A stretch of DNA of 64,000 nucleotides from Brevibacterium limosum (GCF_011617705.1 NZ_CP050154.1:372001-436000), one strand, 5' to 3'. Numbered from the stretch's first letter, positions 42,974 through 52,004 are shown. Translations and numbers: made by a program. Notes: a model not told the origin generated them from the letters alone.

Positions 42974-44080
42974 TCAGGTCCCTGGCGGCGCAGACCCACC
43001 GGGGCTCTCGGATGCGTCTGGTTCCAGATCCGCTGTCTCGAAGTGCAGTAAGAAGTCCGGGCCGAGCTGCGACATCGCCGGTGTCTCCGTGTCATCGGGG
43101 ACCAGCCGCAGGGCCTCCCCGAGGGTGCCGATGTCCAAGCCTTCGACACTGCTGCGTCCGGGGCCGATGAGGATCGGGGCCTGGTAGCAGAAGACTTCGT
43201 CGACGACTCCGGCGGCGAAGAACGCGCCTGACACCGTGGGCCCACCCTCGACGAGAAGGTGGCGCACCCCTGCCTCGTGCAGCCGGTCCAGCGCCTCCCG
43301 GACATCGTGAGTGCGCAGATGGAGAGTGTTCGGGTTGAGGGCGAGAAACGACGTGACCGGCAGGTCGGAGGTGCCGAGCACAACGGGCCGCGGCTGATCG
43401 TCGAGCGCGATTCCGTCACGCCCCCGGGCATTGAGGCGCGGGTCGTCGGCCACGGCGGTGCCGGTTCCGACGAGGATGGCGTCGACGCGGGACCGGACCT
43501 CGTGAGCATGCATCCGCGACTGCTCCGAGGTGATCCATCGGCTGGTGCCGTCGTTGGCGGCGACGGCCCCGTCGAGGCTCTGCGCGATCTTCACCGTGAC
43601 GAACGGGCGGGTCTCGGCCATGGCCCGGAGCCAGCGGACATTGAGTGCGCGGGACTCCTCCCGGTGCAGTCCCGCGCGGACCGTGAGCCCCGCCTCGGCG
43701 AGGGTGTTCCCGCCGCCGGCGGCCAGCGGATTCGGGTCGGCGGCGGCGAAGACGACGGAGGGGATCCCGGCGGAGATGATCGCCTCGGTGCAGGGTCCGG
43801 TCCGGCCGTGGTGGGAGCAGGGTTCAAGGGTGACCAGCAGGGTCGAGGCGCTCAGGTCGATGTCGAGATCATGGGCAGTGGTGATGACGTCGACCTCGGC
43901 ATGGGGCGTTCCGGCACCGCCGTGATGCCCGGTCACGATCTGGCCGTCGGCGGTCAGGATTGCCGCCCCCACCAGCGGATTCGCGCCACGAAAACCTTCG
44001 CGGGCGGCGTCTAGGGCGGCGGTCATCGCCGCGGATTCGAGTTCGGTGGACTCCGCCGCGTCACTGAGCTGCGCGCTCAT
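42974..44080 (-). CDS. ribD: Bifunctional riboflavin deaminase/reductase
   Basis: A 368-residue enzyme that deaminates and then reduces the pyrimidine intermediate. N-terminal cytidine-deaminase-like zinc site: HAEVD and EPCSHHGRTGPC; C-terminal reductase: VKIAQSLDG, SRWITS and LVEGGPTVSGAF. First gene of the operon, directly below the FMN riboswitch. Start ATG at 44080; its Shine-Dalgarno GGGAGG is the 3' arm of a hairpin (44087-44109). An open frame extends 48 bases further up but lies in the leader. Confidence 0.94.
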   Translation of the reverse strand: MSAQLSDAAESTELESAAMTAALDAAREGFRGANPLVGAAILTADGQIVTGHHGGAGTPHAEVDVITTAHDLDIDLSASTLLVTLEPCSHHGRTGPCTEAIISAGIPSVVFAAADPNPLAAGGGNTLAEAGLTVRAGLHREESRALNVRWLRAMAETRPFVTVKIAQSLDGAVAANDGTSRWITSEQSRMHAHEVRSRVDAILVGTGTAVADDPRLNARGRDGIALDDQPRPVVLGTSDLPVTSFLALNPNTLHLRTHDVREALDRLHEAGVRHLLVEGGPTVSGAFFAAGVVDEVFCYQAPILIGPGRSSVEGLDIGTLGEALRLVPDDTETPAMSQLGPDFLLHFETADLEPDASESPGGSAPPGT

Positions 44081-44086
44081 GAAAAA

Positions 44087-44109
44087 CCTCCCGAGCCTTC
44101 GCCGGGAGG
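44087..44109 (-). promoter_or_regulatory. Hairpin that buries the ribD ribosome binding site
   Basis: On the transcript CCTCCCG (44109-44103) pairs with CGGGAGG (44093-44087), followed by UUUUUC. The 3' arm contains the ribD Shine-Dalgarno and the U-run makes it an intrinsic terminator as well, so it is the likely expression platform of the FMN riboswitch. Confidence 0.75.
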
Positions 44110-44191
44110 GAGGATATTGCGGGTGCAACCATCAGGGCGGTCGGCTCGCGCGACGGTGCGGTCGAATGCACCGAAACACAGCGGCCGAGGC

Positions 44192-44316
44192 CACCATGCT
44201 CCTCCCATCCAGACTCTGACTGTCGGTTTCGGAATTTCACCGAATCAACCGCCTGCACGAATGCGAGCGGGTCGCGGACTCTGACCGCCGGTACGGAATT
44301 TCACCGTCCCCGGAAC
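44192..44316 (-). ncRNA. FMN riboswitch (RFN element)
   Basis: On the minus strand the conserved elements appear in the right order: a 5' block GGGGACGGTGAAATTCCG, ACCGGCGGTCAGAGTCCGCG, GGTTGATTCGGTGAAATTCC, GACAGTCAGAGTCTGGATGG and GAGGAGCATGG. The element binds flavin mononucleotide and turns off the riboflavin genes when FMN is abundant. It is followed about 80 bases later by the switching hairpin and then ribD. Confidence 0.95.
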
Positions 44317-44326
44317 ATATGAGGCC

Positions 44327-44332
44327 AGGTTA
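44327..44332 (-). promoter_or_regulatory. -10 box of the riboflavin operon
   Basis: TAACCT on the minus strand, about 10 bases before the first conserved base of the riboswitch. The -35 region is GC-rich and lacks a recognisable box. Confidence 0.45.
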
Positions 44333-44439
44333 GCACGACCATCGCCGAGGCGAGGGTGAGCTTCGTCACACAGCCCCATTTTGACGGCGCGAGGGCGGCC
44401 TCACGGGGCGTTGAGGAAGCATTCGGAAGCGCGCTCGAT

Positions 44440-44481
44440 TTGCCCAGATCCATAACCTGGGTATATAAATAGGTTATGGAT
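44440..44481 (+). promoter_or_regulatory. Promoter and operator overlapping the MarR start codon
   Basis: -35 TTGCCC (44440-44445), 18 bases, -10 TATAAA (44464-44469), then 6 bases to the ATG at 44476. A perfect dyad, ATCCATAACCT (44448-44458) and AGGTTATGGAT (44471-44481), flanks the -10 and covers the start codon. A MarR dimer bound here would block its own leaderless transcript. Confidence 0.75.
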
Positions 44482-44964
44482 GATGTGGATTCGGCTGAGC
44501 TCGTCTCGCGGCTCGTTGTCGTGTCGTCGCGCCTGACCCGAGCGTTTCGGCGAGTGATCGGCAATGAGAACTCACTGGCGGCGCTGCGCGCGCTCGCCGT
44601 CGTCGAACAGTATCAGCCCGTTCGCGTCGGACACTTCGCGCAGGGATATCTGAGCTCGCAGCCTGCGGCGACGAAGCTCCTCGCCAAGCTCGAGGAGGCC
44701 GGACTCGTCGTGCGCGAACCCAGCCCGACGGATGGCCGTGCTTCGCAGTTCTCGCTGACCGACGCCGGCCGGGAGCGGTTGGCGGAGAACCGCTCGATCA
44801 TGATCGAGCAGATTCAGCCGTACTTCGAGTCGCTGAGCGTCGAGGAGCGGCAGAGCGTCGATCGCGCGCTCGGACTGGTCTCGGACTTCCTCAAGGACCG
44901 CCATCCGGTCGACTCTGCCGAAGAGCCCGCCGACGGTCCGGGCCCGGACTCGGCCGCGGGCTAG
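44476..44964 (+). CDS. MarR family regulator
   Basis: A 162-residue winged-helix regulator. Recognition region GYLSSQPAATKLLAKLEEAGLV and wing PSPTDGRASQFSLTDAG are typical; long helices at both ends form the dimer. Most MarR proteins repress a neighbouring efflux gene and release DNA on binding phenolic compounds; the MFS pump 103 bases downstream is the obvious target. The start codon lies in its own putative operator, with no ribosome binding site. Confidence 0.92.
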   Translation: MDDVDSAELVSRLVVVSSRLTRAFRRVIGNENSLAALRALAVVEQYQPVRVGHFAQGYLSSQPAATKLLAKLEEAGLVVREPSPTDGRASQFSLTDAGRERLAENRSIMIEQIQPYFESLSVEERQSVDRALGLVSDFLKDRHPVDSAEEPADGPGPDSAAG

Positions 44965-45067
44965 CTGCCGAAACCGCCACAGCTGTTCAACCACGATTCC
45001 GGAACAGATTTCGGAACCGAGCGCACCACAGAAGGACGCACCACAGGAAAGGGGACGCGACCAGCAG

Positions 45068-46381
45068 ATGAGAGCGTCAGCAGACAACGAAACCACACGG
45101 GACGAAACACCCGGCGATACCGGGGCGGGAACGTCGATCCTTCGCCAGCCGCGTGCCGTCTGGGCGGTCGCATTCGCCGCGGTCATCGCCTTCATGGGCA
45201 TCGGCCTGGTCGATCCGATCCTGCCGGCTATATCGGCCGAGCTCGACGCCACACCCGCCCAATCGATGCTGCTGTTCACCAGCTACCTGTTCATCACCGG
45301 CGGAATGATGTTCTTCACGAGCTTCCTGTCCTCGCGCATCGGTGCGAAGACCACGCTGCTCATCGGTCTCGTCCTCATCGTCGCGTTCGCGGCTCTGGCC
45401 GGATTCTCCGGTTCCGTCGACCAGATCATCGGCTTCCGTGCCGGTTGGGGTCTGGGCAACGCACTGTTCATCTCCACCGCTCTGTCGACGATCGTCGGTG
45501 CTGCCTCCGGAGGCGCGGAGAAGGCGATCATCCTCTACGAGGCTGCTCTCGGCGTCGGCATCGCTACCGGCCCACTGCTCGGCGGACTGCTGGGCGGCAT
45601 CTCCTGGCGAGGGCCGTTCTTCGGCACCGCAGTCCTCATGGCCATCGGCTTCATCGCGATCATCGTGCTGCTGCCGAACGGTACGAGCTCGAACGGGCCT
45701 TCGGCAGAGCCGATCAAGCTCAGCGCCACATTCCGGGCGCTCGCCCGTCCGGGTGTGGCCGTGCTCGGCGTCTCCGCTCTACTGTACAACTTCGGCTTCT
45801 TCATCCTGCTGGCCTACAGCCCGTTCCCCGTCGAGGCGGCCGCCGCGAAGTTGGGGATGGAGGACTTCGGGGCTATGGGCCTCGGCTACGTCTTCTTCGG
45901 GTGGGGCATCTGCGTGGCGATCACCTCGGTGTTCGGAGCCCCGGTGCTGACCAAGCGGATGGGACGTCGCCGCAGCCTCATCGTCACCCTGATTGCACTC
46001 GCCGTGCTGCTGGGTGTGATGTCCTTCCTCGTCGAGTCATTCATCGGCATCATCGTCTGCATCATCGTCGCGGGCATGCTTCTGGGGGTGCTCAACACCG
46101 TCTTCACCGAATCGGCGATGGAGGTCAGCGACCTGCCCCGTCCCGTCGCCTCGGGCACCTACTCGGGTGTGCGCTTTGTCGGCGGTGCGATCGCTCCGAT
46201 CGTCGCGGGTTCGGTGTCCGAATCGATCAGTGCAGGCTCGCCCTACCTCTTCGGGGCCGGCGCCGTGCTGCTGTCGGTCGTCGTCATCTCTGTGGGGTGG
46301 AAGGCGCTGCGCCGCGTCGACGGTCACATCGACGAGTCGTCGGTCGACGAAGCCTATGCACTGACCGGAGGCGACGCCTGA
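45068..46381 (+). CDS. MFS drug-efflux-type transporter
   Basis: A 437-residue, twelve-helix major facilitator protein. The Asp-x-x-x-Pro opening of helix 1 (GIGLVDPILPAIS), SSRIGAKTTLL between helices 2 and 3, and the GP-rich motif C (ALGVGIATGPLLGG) in helix 5 mark it as a drug/proton antiporter. Likely co-transcribed with and controlled by the MarR gene upstream. The charged C-terminal tail ends in the cytosol. AGGAAAGGGG lies 15-20 bases before the ATG, rather far for a ribosome binding site. Confidence 0.9.
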   Translation: MRASADNETTRDETPGDTGAGTSILRQPRAVWAVAFAAVIAFMGIGLVDPILPAISAELDATPAQSMLLFTSYLFITGGMMFFTSFLSSRIGAKTTLLIGLVLIVAFAALAGFSGSVDQIIGFRAGWGLGNALFISTALSTIVGAASGGAEKAIILYEAALGVGIATGPLLGGLLGGISWRGPFFGTAVLMAIGFIAIIVLLPNGTSSNGPSAEPIKLSATFRALARPGVAVLGVSALLYNFGFFILLAYSPFPVEAAAAKLGMEDFGAMGLGYVFFGWGICVAITSVFGAPVLTKRMGRRRSLIVTLIALAVLLGVMSFLVESFIGIIVCIIVAGMLLGVLNTVFTESAMEVSDLPRPVASGTYSGVRFVGGAIAPIVAGSVSESISAGSPYLFGAGAVLLSVVVISVGWKALRRVDGHIDESSVDEAYALTGGDA

Positions 46382-46456
46382 GGCGTCACTGCCTGCAGGC
46401 GGCGCCGGCTTCAGTCGATGTCGAACCGCTCGGAGTGGGGCGGGGCCACTGACTAT

Positions 46457-46485
46457 GGCGCTCGAGGAATCATTCCTCGGGCGCC
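46457..46485 (+). terminator. Hairpin terminator of the MarR/MFS operon
   Basis: A 14-base-pair stem (46457-46470 with 46472-46485; one T-G pair) with a one-base loop, followed by GTATTCTTG. Confidence 0.7.
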
Positions 46486-46754
46486 GTATTCTTGCCTGAC
46501 GTCATGTCTGGCGTGATGCCTCAACTCGTGAAGTGTGCCTATGCGCGTTGGACCGTGTTCGCATTCGTCCCAATCCCCGGGGCAGCCGGAAGATGAACGT
46601 TGAGCTCTGTTGCAGATCTGAAACCGGTTCGACACATGATCGACGGAGAGCCTAGGGCAGAATAGATTTCGCGCAATCCGAAGATCGACTGAGAGAACTC
46701 TGCTCATCGACGACGGAACGCGACCAGAAACATCACCTACAAATGAAGGCCATC
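46486..46754 (+). promoter_or_regulatory. DUF805 upstream region
   Basis: About 270 bases without a gene. A possible -10 box TAGATT occurs near 46664, which would leave an mRNA leader of about 80 bases. Nothing else definite. Confidence 0.3.
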
Positions 46755-47342
46755 ATGTCCTACGACGCGAATGCAGCATACAACTCCGGCGCACCCGGTC
46801 AAGGATTGCCCGGCGCCGCCGGCCAGGGCTTCGGAGGCCAGGGCTTCGGTGGAGCACCTCGCGGTGCCACCAGCCCCGATGACCTCTCGCTCCCTCTCTA
46901 CGGTGCGAGCTTCGGCCAGGCCGTCAAGCGCTTCTTCAAAAACTATGTCAACTTCAAAGGACGAGCTTCCCGCAGTGAGTACTGGTTCGCTTACCTCTTC
47001 ATTGCGCTGCTGATGATTGTTCCCACCATCCTGTATTCCATCGGACTCGGGATGATGGGTGCTTCCGCATCGATGGCGGCGGCGGACCCTTATGGCATGT
47101 CTGCAGCTGCCGGCCCTTCCGGTGCATCGATTGCTCTGACCGGCATCGGGGGAATCCTCATGGGCATCATCGGTCTGGCTGTCCTCTTGCCGCAGCTCGC
47201 TATCTCGTGGCGTCGGCTCCATGACGGAAACTTCCCAGGACCCATGTGGTTCCTGGGCCTCATCCCAGGCGTCGGGGGGATCATCGTGCTCGTGCTGATG
47301 ATCATGCCATCCAAGCCCGAGGGGCAGCGCTTCGACGGCTGA
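46755..47342 (+). CDS. DUF805 inner-membrane protein
   Basis: A 195-residue protein. A Gly-rich N-terminus (to residue 40, with GQGFGGQGFGG) precedes the DUF805 core: FKGRASRSEYWFAYLF at the first helix, then three more membrane helices, with the diagnostic SWRRLHDGNFPG. DUF805 proteins are common and of unknown function. Start at 46755 with GAAGG upstream; an in-frame ATG at 46743 adds four residues. Confidence 0.88.
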   Translation: MSYDANAAYNSGAPGQGLPGAAGQGFGGQGFGGAPRGATSPDDLSLPLYGASFGQAVKRFFKNYVNFKGRASRSEYWFAYLFIALLMIVPTILYSIGLGMMGASASMAAADPYGMSAAAGPSGASIALTGIGGILMGIIGLAVLLPQLAISWRRLHDGNFPGPMWFLGLIPGVGGIIVLVLMIMPSKPEGQRFDG

Positions 47343-47398
47343 TTTCGGCGCAGGCATCACGCCCCGCTGCTGACACGTCCTACAGCTGCGCGGCCATC

Positions 47399-47458
47399 AC
47401 GCCCCGCCGGCGGCATCTCGCACAATTGCAACGGTGCGAGATGCCGCCGGCGGGGCGT
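47399..47458. terminator. Long two-way terminator palindrome
   Basis: Perfect 25-base arms (47399-47423 and 47434-47458) with a 10-base loop, between the convergent DUF805 and TehA-like genes. A shorter partial copy of the outer part (CATCACGCCCCGC) occurs at 47355-47368. Confidence 0.82.
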
Positions 47459-47483
47459 TGTGCTGCCGACGCGACCCGGCCGG

Positions 47484-48563
47484 TCAGGGGCGGCGGAGGG
47501 TTCTGATGAATGACGAGACCATGGCGACGAAGACGATCGCCCAGATCGCGAGACCGACCCAGAACCAGTGCTGGCCGATCCACTCGATCGCCGGCACATG
47601 ATCCGACCGACCCAGGTAGATGCTCGCCACCGCGTACATGCCCACAGGGAAGACCATGCTCCACAACCCGGCCGAATAGGTTATCGGTACCCGGTGGACG
47701 AGGTGTTTCCAGATGCCCGCGGCGACGAGGGCCGGGATGAGCCACGTGGCAATCGCCCACAGCAGCGCCGAGGATGCTCCGACCAGTACGCGTGTCGTCT
47801 CGAGCAGGGGAGTTCCGCCGAGATTGAGAATCCGCGAGCCCGCTACGATCGTGATCGCCAGTGCGCCCATCGTCACCCAATACGGGGCATCGAGGTCCTC
47901 GGGCCCGAACCGATGCTGGAGAATGCGCACGCCGATCGCAATCAAGCACACGACATAGAGCGCCAGACCCACGGCCCACATGACCACCGCTGTGAGCGCG
48001 AGGAACGAGACCAGACTGCGATCGGCGTCGGGAGTGTTCGGAAGTTCGATCCCCAGGCTCGCGGCGACCACCGCCACTGATTGAGCGGCCACCGCCCACA
48101 CGAGCCACGTGCCCTTCACCCCTGCCGACACCGGCCGTGTGCTCGACCCGAGGATCGCGGTGAAGGGAATCCCGTACCCGAGCACCAGCCAGAGCAGACC
48201 GCCGAGAACGAAGAGGGTGAGCGCAGGCGGAATCATCCCCAGGCCGACGAAGCCCGTCGCCAGGACATTCGTGCCGGCCACGGCGGTGAAGAAGCCGAAC
48301 GCTCGGGAGGGATCATGCAGGTCGGCGCGAACAGCATCGGGATATCGGAGGATCCGCACCACGGTGAGTACGGTGAAGAACACGTACAGGGCGACGGCGA
48401 GCCAGAACAGAGTCACTGACAGCAGATGCAGCCCTGCGAGCTCGGCACCGATCGACACGATCCCGGTCGCCATCACCGAGGCGAAGCACCCGGGAGCCAG
48501 TGTCGACGGGCTCAGTCCCCACCGTCCGTGCAGGCCGGTGAGGTCGCGATCGGCCGTGTTCAT
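47484..48563 (-). CDS. TehA/SLAC1-type anion channel or dicarboxylate transporter
   Basis: A 359-residue, ten-helix membrane protein of the tellurite-resistance/dicarboxylate transporter (TDT) family. The sequence opens LAPGCFASVMATGIVSIGA, the family hallmark, and repeats an AxG-type pattern in each helical pair. Relatives conduct anions, sulfite, malate or confer tellurite tolerance; the substrate here is not determined. Start at 48563 with GGGGAGCGA upstream. A TACTAT -10 box lies about 50 bases further up on the same strand. Confidence 0.85.
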   Translation of the reverse strand: MNTADRDLTGLHGRWGLSPSTLAPGCFASVMATGIVSIGAELAGLHLLSVTLFWLAVALYVFFTVLTVVRILRYPDAVRADLHDPSRAFGFFTAVAGTNVLATGFVGLGMIPPALTLFVLGGLLWLVLGYGIPFTAILGSSTRPVSAGVKGTWLVWAVAAQSVAVVAASLGIELPNTPDADRSLVSFLALTAVVMWAVGLALYVVCLIAIGVRILQHRFGPEDLDAPYWVTMGALAITIVAGSRILNLGGTPLLETTRVLVGASSALLWAIATWLIPALVAAGIWKHLVHRVPITYSAGLWSMVFPVGMYAVASIYLGRSDHVPAIEWIGQHWFWVGLAIWAIVFVAMVSSFIRTLRRP

Positions 48564-48928
48564 TCGCTCCCCATGCTCGTCGTCGTGTGTCGAGGGACAT
48601 CGACGTCTTCGATAGTACGACCCCACCCCTGAAACCGCGTTGCAGCCCCAGCTGTCTAGAGGGTGCCGCGGTCCCATCGAAAGACCGCCCGATAGCCTCT
48701 GTACAGAGAATCGATGTGTAATTCGTGACATCTGGGTCTCCCCAAGTCACTCTTCCATCATTTCCATGAGAGAATTCACTGGCGTTACCAACCGGTAACT
48801 TCATGTGGAGTCGCCCGCTTCACATCCCCACGTGCCGGTAGTGGCGTATTCTGCAGTCACCTGCGCGGTGCAGAGATCTCCGGCACTGACCGGATCGACA
48901 AGGGCACAGACGATTGGGAGCGATGGCT
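48564..48928. other. Divergent region between the TehA-like and ATPase genes
   Basis: A 365-base spacer with no supported gene. It includes a TACTAT -10 candidate for the left gene near 48613, the dyad at 48784-48799, and a TATTCT -10 candidate for the right gene near 48849. Confidence 0.4.
48784..48799. promoter_or_regulatory. GTTACC-n4-GGTAAC dyad
   Basis: Perfect six-base arms separated by four bases, about 50 bases upstream of the putative -10 box of the ATPase gene. Operator-like; the regulator is unknown. Confidence 0.45.
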
Positions 48929-49786
48929 ATGGAGAGCACAACGGACACTCTCGCCGAGGACGCCGACATCGACGCGCCAGCGGTCTCGCTGCGCGGTTGG
49001 TCCCTGTCCGGAAAACAGGGCGATGTGTTCACCGATATCGACCTCGAGGTGCCGACCGGCGCCATCGCCGTCGTCCGCGGGCCCGCCGGCAGCGGGAAGA
49101 CCTCCTTCCTGCTGTCCTTGGCTGCGAGGATGCGGGTCTCGGACGGGGAGGGCCGCCTCGGCGATATCGATATCCGCAAGCAGGCCCGCACCGTGCGCGG
49201 GCAGGTTGCGGTCGGACATATCGCCGGGCTGACGGACCTTGAGGACGACTTCACGGTCGCTCAGCACGTCGCCGAACGACAGATCATGCTGCAGCCCTGG
49301 TATAAGCCGTGGGCGTCGAAATCGACATTGCGCGAGGTCATCGGCCTCATCCGGGACACTTTCACCACGGCCGGTGAGATGATCGACGAACTCCCGCCGG
49401 GGACGTTCTCGAAGCAGGACGCCCAGCGCGCGGACTTCCTCATCGACGATGACGGAGAGGTATTCGTCTCCGAGCTGAGCGAGCTGCAGAAATTCTTCCT
49501 CGAATTCGGGCTGGCAAGCCTCAGCCGCCCACCTGTCGTCGTCATCGACAACATCGACTACCTGCGCGAATCCGCCGACCGAGCCCGCGCTTGGGCCGGG
49601 ATCCTCATCTACCAGCAGCTGCGCAGATCACGGGATCCCGAGGACCTGCTCACGGTGATCGTCTCCTGCGAGGACTCGAGCGAACTCGACATCGCCACCA
49701 GGTCGCTCGGCTCCCGCGCGGAGCCGTCGATTGTCGACCTCGAACTGCCGCCCCACCCTCCCGCTCATCGCGGGTCCAAACACTGA
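48929..49786 (+). CDS. Degenerate ABC-type ATPase partnering a YhgE/Pip protein
   Basis: A 285-residue P-loop protein shaped like an ABC ATPase. Walker A is good (GPAGSGKTS, residues 51-59), but the signature motif is replaced by ELSELQKFFLEFGLA and Walker B reads VVVIDNID, with Asn208 at the catalytic Glu position. It may bind nucleotide without normal hydrolysis. Encoded 40 bases before a YhgE/Pip membrane protein, a pairing seen in actinobacteria. Start 48929 (GGGAG nine bases before); ATG 48923 also possible. Confidence 0.78.
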   Translation: MESTTDTLAEDADIDAPAVSLRGWSLSGKQGDVFTDIDLEVPTGAIAVVRGPAGSGKTSFLLSLAARMRVSDGEGRLGDIDIRKQARTVRGQVAVGHIAGLTDLEDDFTVAQHVAERQIMLQPWYKPWASKSTLREVIGLIRDTFTTAGEMIDELPPGTFSKQDAQRADFLIDDDGEVFVSELSELQKFFLEFGLASLSRPPVVVIDNIDYLRESADRARAWAGILIYQQLRRSRDPEDLLTVIVSCEDSSELDIATRSLGSRAEPSIVDLELPPHPPAHRGSKH

Positions 49787-49826
49787 ACTTCCTGCCCCAC
49801 GTACACGAATCCGAGGAGATTCCCGA

Positions 49827-52004
49827 ATGTTCTCCCTGCCCTGGTTAGAACTCTCACGATTCAAACGCCACACGATCACGCGCTTGGCGATGATCGTCAT
49901 CATCGTCATCCCGTCGATCTACGGCGGGCTGTACCTGGCCTCGAACTGGGACCCGGCCGGGCACCTCGACAAGCTGCAGGCAGCGATCGTCAACGAGGAC
50001 ACCGGCGCCGAGAAGCCCGACTCGGACGGAGAGAAGCTCGACGCCGGTCAGGAACTCGTCGACGAGATCACGCCGAAGGGCGAAGGCGGATTCGACTGGG
50101 AGGGGACCAGCCAGGAAGAAGCCGACGAGGGGCTGGCCGAAGGGAAGTACTTCGCGGTCCTCGAGATCCCCTCGGACTTCTCCGAGAAGCTCGTGTCGAC
50201 CGGCGGTGACGATCCGGAGCAAGCAGGGCTGCGGCTGCGCACCGACGACGCCCACAACTTCATCGTCGGGCAGATGGCCGGGACCATCCTCTCCGAGATC
50301 AAGGACGGACTGAGTAAGACGACGACCGCCGAGTACGTCAATCAGGTGTATCTCGGATTCAACGATATCCACTCCGAGACGGAGAAGGCTGCAGACGGTG
50401 CGGCCGAACTGCACGACGGAGCAGGCCAGCTCCACGACGGCACCGGAGAGCTCGTGGACGGGACGACGAAGCTCGACAAAGGAATCGGAACGCTGCAGAC
50501 AGGACTCATCGACCTCGACGACGGTGCGGGAGAGCTGAAGAAAGGCAGCGGCGACCTCGCCGACGGAGCCGATACCCTGGCGAAATCCACCACCGAGGCG
50601 AAGAACGGCTCGAAGAAACTCGCCGACGGTGCCGGGCAGGTCGCCGACGGCACCTCCGAGCTGCGTGATACCGCCGACGAGGCCACGAGGAAGGCCGAGG
50701 ACGTCAAACGCAAGGCCGATGACGTCGTCGATGGGGCCCGCCCCAAGCTCGAGCGCGCCGAAGGGGACTTCGACGACGCCCGCACCACCGTGCGCGGGGA
50801 CATGGACGACCGGATCAAGCAGCTGCAGGAGGACTATCCGGACGACCCGAACGTCAAGAAACTCGCCGAGGATGCCGACGGCCTCGGCGAGGACCTCGAT
50901 TCCGCGCACGAGCGCGCCTCGGATGCCAAGGATGAAGCCAAGAGCCTCGAGGACAAGCTGACCGACGCGGTCGACGGGGTGATGGACAAGATCCGCACGG
51001 CCGATAAGAAGATCGGTCAGCTCGACGACGGAGCGCAGAAGGTTGCGACCGGTGCCGACGACCTCCACTCCGGGCTGATCAAGCTCGACGCAGGTGCGGG
51101 AAAGCTCGCCAAGGGAGCCGGTGACCTCCATGACGGTGCCGTCCAGCTCAAGGACGGCACGGCGAAGGCTAAGGACGGAGCCGGTGATCTCAAGGACGGT
51201 TCGGAACAGCTCGTTGACGGGTCGACCGAACTCGACAAGGGCGCGGACAAACTCGATGACGGCTCCGGCGAACTCGCCGATGGTCTGCAGAAGGGACTCG
51301 AGCAGATCCCGACCTATGACAAGAAGGACCGGGAGAACCGTTCGGATGTCGTGGCTGTTCCCGTCGATGCAGACAAGGTCAAGGACAACGCGGTCGACGC
51401 CTACGGCGAGGGACTGTCCGCGTTCTTCGTCTCCTTGGCTCTGTGGATCGGCGGAATGATCACCTATATGGTCATCAACGCCATTCCATATCGGGCGCTG
51501 TTCTCATCGGCGACTTCGTCGCGCATCGCCTGGGCCGGCTACGTTCCCGGGCTCCTCTTCGGTATCGCTCAAGTCGCAGTCCTCTACGCGATCCTCGCAT
51601 TCACCTTGGACTTCTCGGCCGGAGCGTGGCTGTGGACGCTGCTGTTCTCGATGCTCGCGGCGGCGTGTTTCCACTCCGTGCACCAGTTGTGTGTCGCGGC
51701 CTTGGGCGGTGTCGGCAGACTCGTCGCTCTGGTCCTGCTGATGCTGCAGATCGCTTCGGCAGGCGGGACCTATCCGGTCGAGACGGCACCGAAGATCTTC
51801 CAGATCATCTCGCCGTTCCTGCCGATGACGCACGCGGTCAGCGGTCTGCGCACACTCGTCGCCGGTGGTGACATGTTCATCGCAGCCCAGGCGGCCGTGG
51901 TCCTGCTGCTGATGACCGCGCTCTCCCTGGTCGCCACAACCGTGGTCTGCAGTCGCAAGCGCATGGTCACCCTCACTCAGCTCCACCCGAGCCTGCAGCT
52001 GTAG
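49827..52004 (+). CDS. YhgE/Pip-type membrane protein
   Basis: A 725-residue protein. One N-terminal membrane helix (about 18-38), a long extracytoplasmic region of about 470 residues, and about six C-terminal helices that resemble ABC-2 permeases. The middle (about 175-300 and 400-500) is a run of seven-residue-like repeats built on x-D-G-x-x-x-L (for example LHDGAGQLHDGTGEL), forming long helices, with a Lys/Asp/Glu coiled coil between. Relatives include phage-infection protein Pip and EsaA. With the preceding ATPase it probably forms an export-type complex; cargo unknown. GAGGAG precedes the ATG. Confidence 0.87.
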   Translation: MFSLPWLELSRFKRHTITRLAMIVIIVIPSIYGGLYLASNWDPAGHLDKLQAAIVNEDTGAEKPDSDGEKLDAGQELVDEITPKGEGGFDWEGTSQEEADEGLAEGKYFAVLEIPSDFSEKLVSTGGDDPEQAGLRLRTDDAHNFIVGQMAGTILSEIKDGLSKTTTAEYVNQVYLGFNDIHSETEKAADGAAELHDGAGQLHDGTGELVDGTTKLDKGIGTLQTGLIDLDDGAGELKKGSGDLADGADTLAKSTTEAKNGSKKLADGAGQVADGTSELRDTADEATRKAEDVKRKADDVVDGARPKLERAEGDFDDARTTVRGDMDDRIKQLQEDYPDDPNVKKLAEDADGLGEDLDSAHERASDAKDEAKSLEDKLTDAVDGVMDKIRTADKKIGQLDDGAQKVATGADDLHSGLIKLDAGAGKLAKGAGDLHDGAVQLKDGTAKAKDGAGDLKDGSEQLVDGSTELDKGADKLDDGSGELADGLQKGLEQIPTYDKKDRENRSDVVAVPVDADKVKDNAVDAYGEGLSAFFVSLALWIGGMITYMVINAIPYRALFSSATSSRIAWAGYVPGLLFGIAQVAVLYAILAFTLDFSAGAWLWTLLFSMLAAACFHSVHQLCVAALGGVGRLVALVLLMLQIASAGGTYPVETAPKIFQIISPFLPMTHAVSGLRTLVAGGDMFIAAQAAVVLLLMTALSLVATTVVCSRKRMVTLTQLHPSLQL

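Noticed and set aside
50380-51300. Repeats in the YhgE gene as a CRISPR-like or satellite array
   Set aside because: The period follows codons of DG-based helical repeats in a continuous frame; no constant repeats with unique spacers.
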